NCBI GenBank assembly: GCA_046306335.1
Contig: JBKDXM010000123.1
Location: 1-26,469 of the forward strand
Reading direction: 5' to 3'
From: UBA2386 sp046306335
GTDB lineage: Bacteria; Planctomycetota; UBA1135; UBA2386
Length of the DNA stretch: 26,469 nt
Shown here: in pieces, positions 25,669 through 26,469 of the stretch
Layout: each line of letters begins with the position of its first letter
Numbering within the stretch: the stretch's first letter is position 1
Translations under genes and position numbers: made by a program
The notes under the pieces: generated by a model
Seen by the model: the letters and a program-made list of their open reading frames with translations, nothing else
The model's database searches: none
Told to the model about the DNA's origin: nothing

Positions 25669-26469
25669 ATGACCACCTTGCGTGCCTGCGTTCCGTTCGT
25701 CCCCTGCCTCGTCGCCGTGGTCGCCACAGCCGCCCTCGCCGGGGCCCAGACCTTGGAAGCCATCGTCCCGCTGCCCAACCAGGCCTCCGCGCGCGACCTG
25801 CTCTACAACCCGCTCAACAACAAGGTCTACACGGCGAACACGCCGCAGGTCGGTCAGCCGCCCGTGCAGAGCGTGACGATCCTGAACGGCGCGACCAACG
25901 CCGTCATCGCCTCGCCGACGGTCGCCGACGGCCCGCGCGACTTCTGCCTCAACACGCAGCGCAACAAGGTCTACGTCGCCAACTACTTCGCCGACTGCGT
26001 CACCGTCATCGACGGCGTCACCGACCAGATCGTCGCGGTGGTGCCGGTCGGCGACGGGCCGCGCGCCCTCTGCTACAACGCGCAGGACGACCGCGTCTAC
26101 TGCGCCAACGAGTTCGGCGCCTCGGTCACGGTCCTCGACGGCGGCACCGACACCGTGGTCGCCACCGTGCCGGTCGGATCGACGCCGAGGGTGCTCTGCT
26201 ACAACGCGACGAGCAACAAGGTCTACGTGCCCAACGCCGGCAGCCAGAGCCTGTCGGTGATCGCCGGCGCGACGAACACGGTCGTCGCCACGGTGCCGGT
26301 CGGCAACGTGCCGCGCGGCATCCTGTTCAACCCGCAGAGCAACCGCGTGTACTGCTCCAACTACAGCTCGGACACCGTCAGCGTGATCGACGGCGTGTCG
26401 AACGCGGTGGTGGCCACCGTGCCGGTGGGCGACGGGCCCACCGCCATGGGCCACAACCCGGCCACCAAC
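25669..26469 (+). CDS. Secreted YVTN-type beta-propeller protein (3' end cut by window)
   Basis: The first 267 residues of a protein that continues beyond the window. A signal peptide covers about residues 1-26 (VVATAALAGA-Q). The rest is a chain of beta-propeller blades of the YVTN family with the pattern NKVYVANYFADCVTVIDGVT and then VVATVPVGDGPRAL. The V-Y-x-x-N positions start at 25825, 25969, 26095, 26221 and 26347, so from the second blade the period is exactly 126 nt (42 residues). Such proteins are found in the periplasm or on the surface and often bind ligands or partners; the specific role is unknown. The ATG at 25669 is the only start that gives a signal peptide. It lies 131 nt after the nidogen-like gene, beyond a hairpin, so it may have its own promoter. 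Confidence 0.9.
   Translation, partial: MTTLRACVPFVPCLVAVVATAALAGAQTLEAIVPLPNQASARDLLYNPLNNKVYTANTPQVGQPPVQSVTILNGATNAVIASPTVADGPRDFCLNTQRNKVYVANYFADCVTVIDGVTDQIVAVVPVGDGPRALCYNAQDDRVYCANEFGASVTVLDGGTDTVVATVPVGSTPRVLCYNATSNKVYVPNAGSQSLSVIAGATNTVVATVPVGNVPRGILFNPQSNRVYCSNYSSDTVSVIDGVSNAVVATVPVGDGPTAMGHNPATN

Overview
The window is a very GC-rich chromosomal stretch with 20 protein genes (the last cut by the window end) and one tRNA. It most likely comes from the PVC superphylum, probably Planctomycetota. The best single clue is a small basic protein (9014-9259) that looks like the PVC-restricted family I know as TIGR04137. Supporting clues are a TMTC-like membrane protein fused to TPRs, large secreted beta-sandwich and beta-propeller proteins, and an orphan lipoprotein secretin. 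Genus cannot be named from the sequence alone. Many unrelated frames are open for kilobases because of the GC content, so calls rest on protein motifs and not on ORF length.

Layout. 1-113: G-rich, no gene. 114-5240 (minus): a JmjC/cupin-like protein and a family-4 uracil-DNA glycosylase 13 bp apart, then a 416-bp gap and a TPR-secretin lipoprotein. 5306-12932 (plus): TMTC-like TPR membrane protein, single-TM protein, PVC small basic protein, queE, a Cys-rich secreted protein with a broken metallopeptidase motif, and an overlapping secreted protein. 13005-14297 (minus): a lone receiver-domain protein and a methyltransferase. 14485-15317 (plus): a PilZ protein and a DUF2058-like coiled-coil protein. 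15409-17496 (minus): pnp. 17683-19871 (plus): feoA-feoB, overlapping by ATGA. 19878-22201 (minus): mgtE and an aldo/keto reductase, again ATGA-coupled. 22501-22577: tRNA-Pro(CGG) with a clear sigma-70-type promoter. 22578-23530: a 953-bp gene-free, hairpin-dense region. 23531-26469 (plus): two secreted proteins.

The genes are mostly housekeeping plus envelope functions: RNA decay (pnp), tRNA modification (queE), DNA repair (UDG), metal uptake (feoAB, mgtE), c-di-GMP sensing (PilZ) and cell-surface proteins. I see no CRISPR array, toxin-antitoxin pair, phage, insertion sequence, defence island or biosynthetic cluster.

The least explained signals are non-coding. (1) A REP-like intergenic repeat built of two abutting hairpins occurs as three 29-nt copies (13628-13656, 14382-14410, 23066-23094), with one covarying base pair, a related single hairpin after the TPR gene and two relatives just upstream of gene starts. 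(2) A CACAGAG-type long hairpin with a (CAG)6 loop lies at 22814-22896. (3) Several genes have TAnnnT -10-like boxes only 7-13 nt before the start codon, which suggests leaderless mRNAs. (4) A perfect hairpin sits in the pnp leader.
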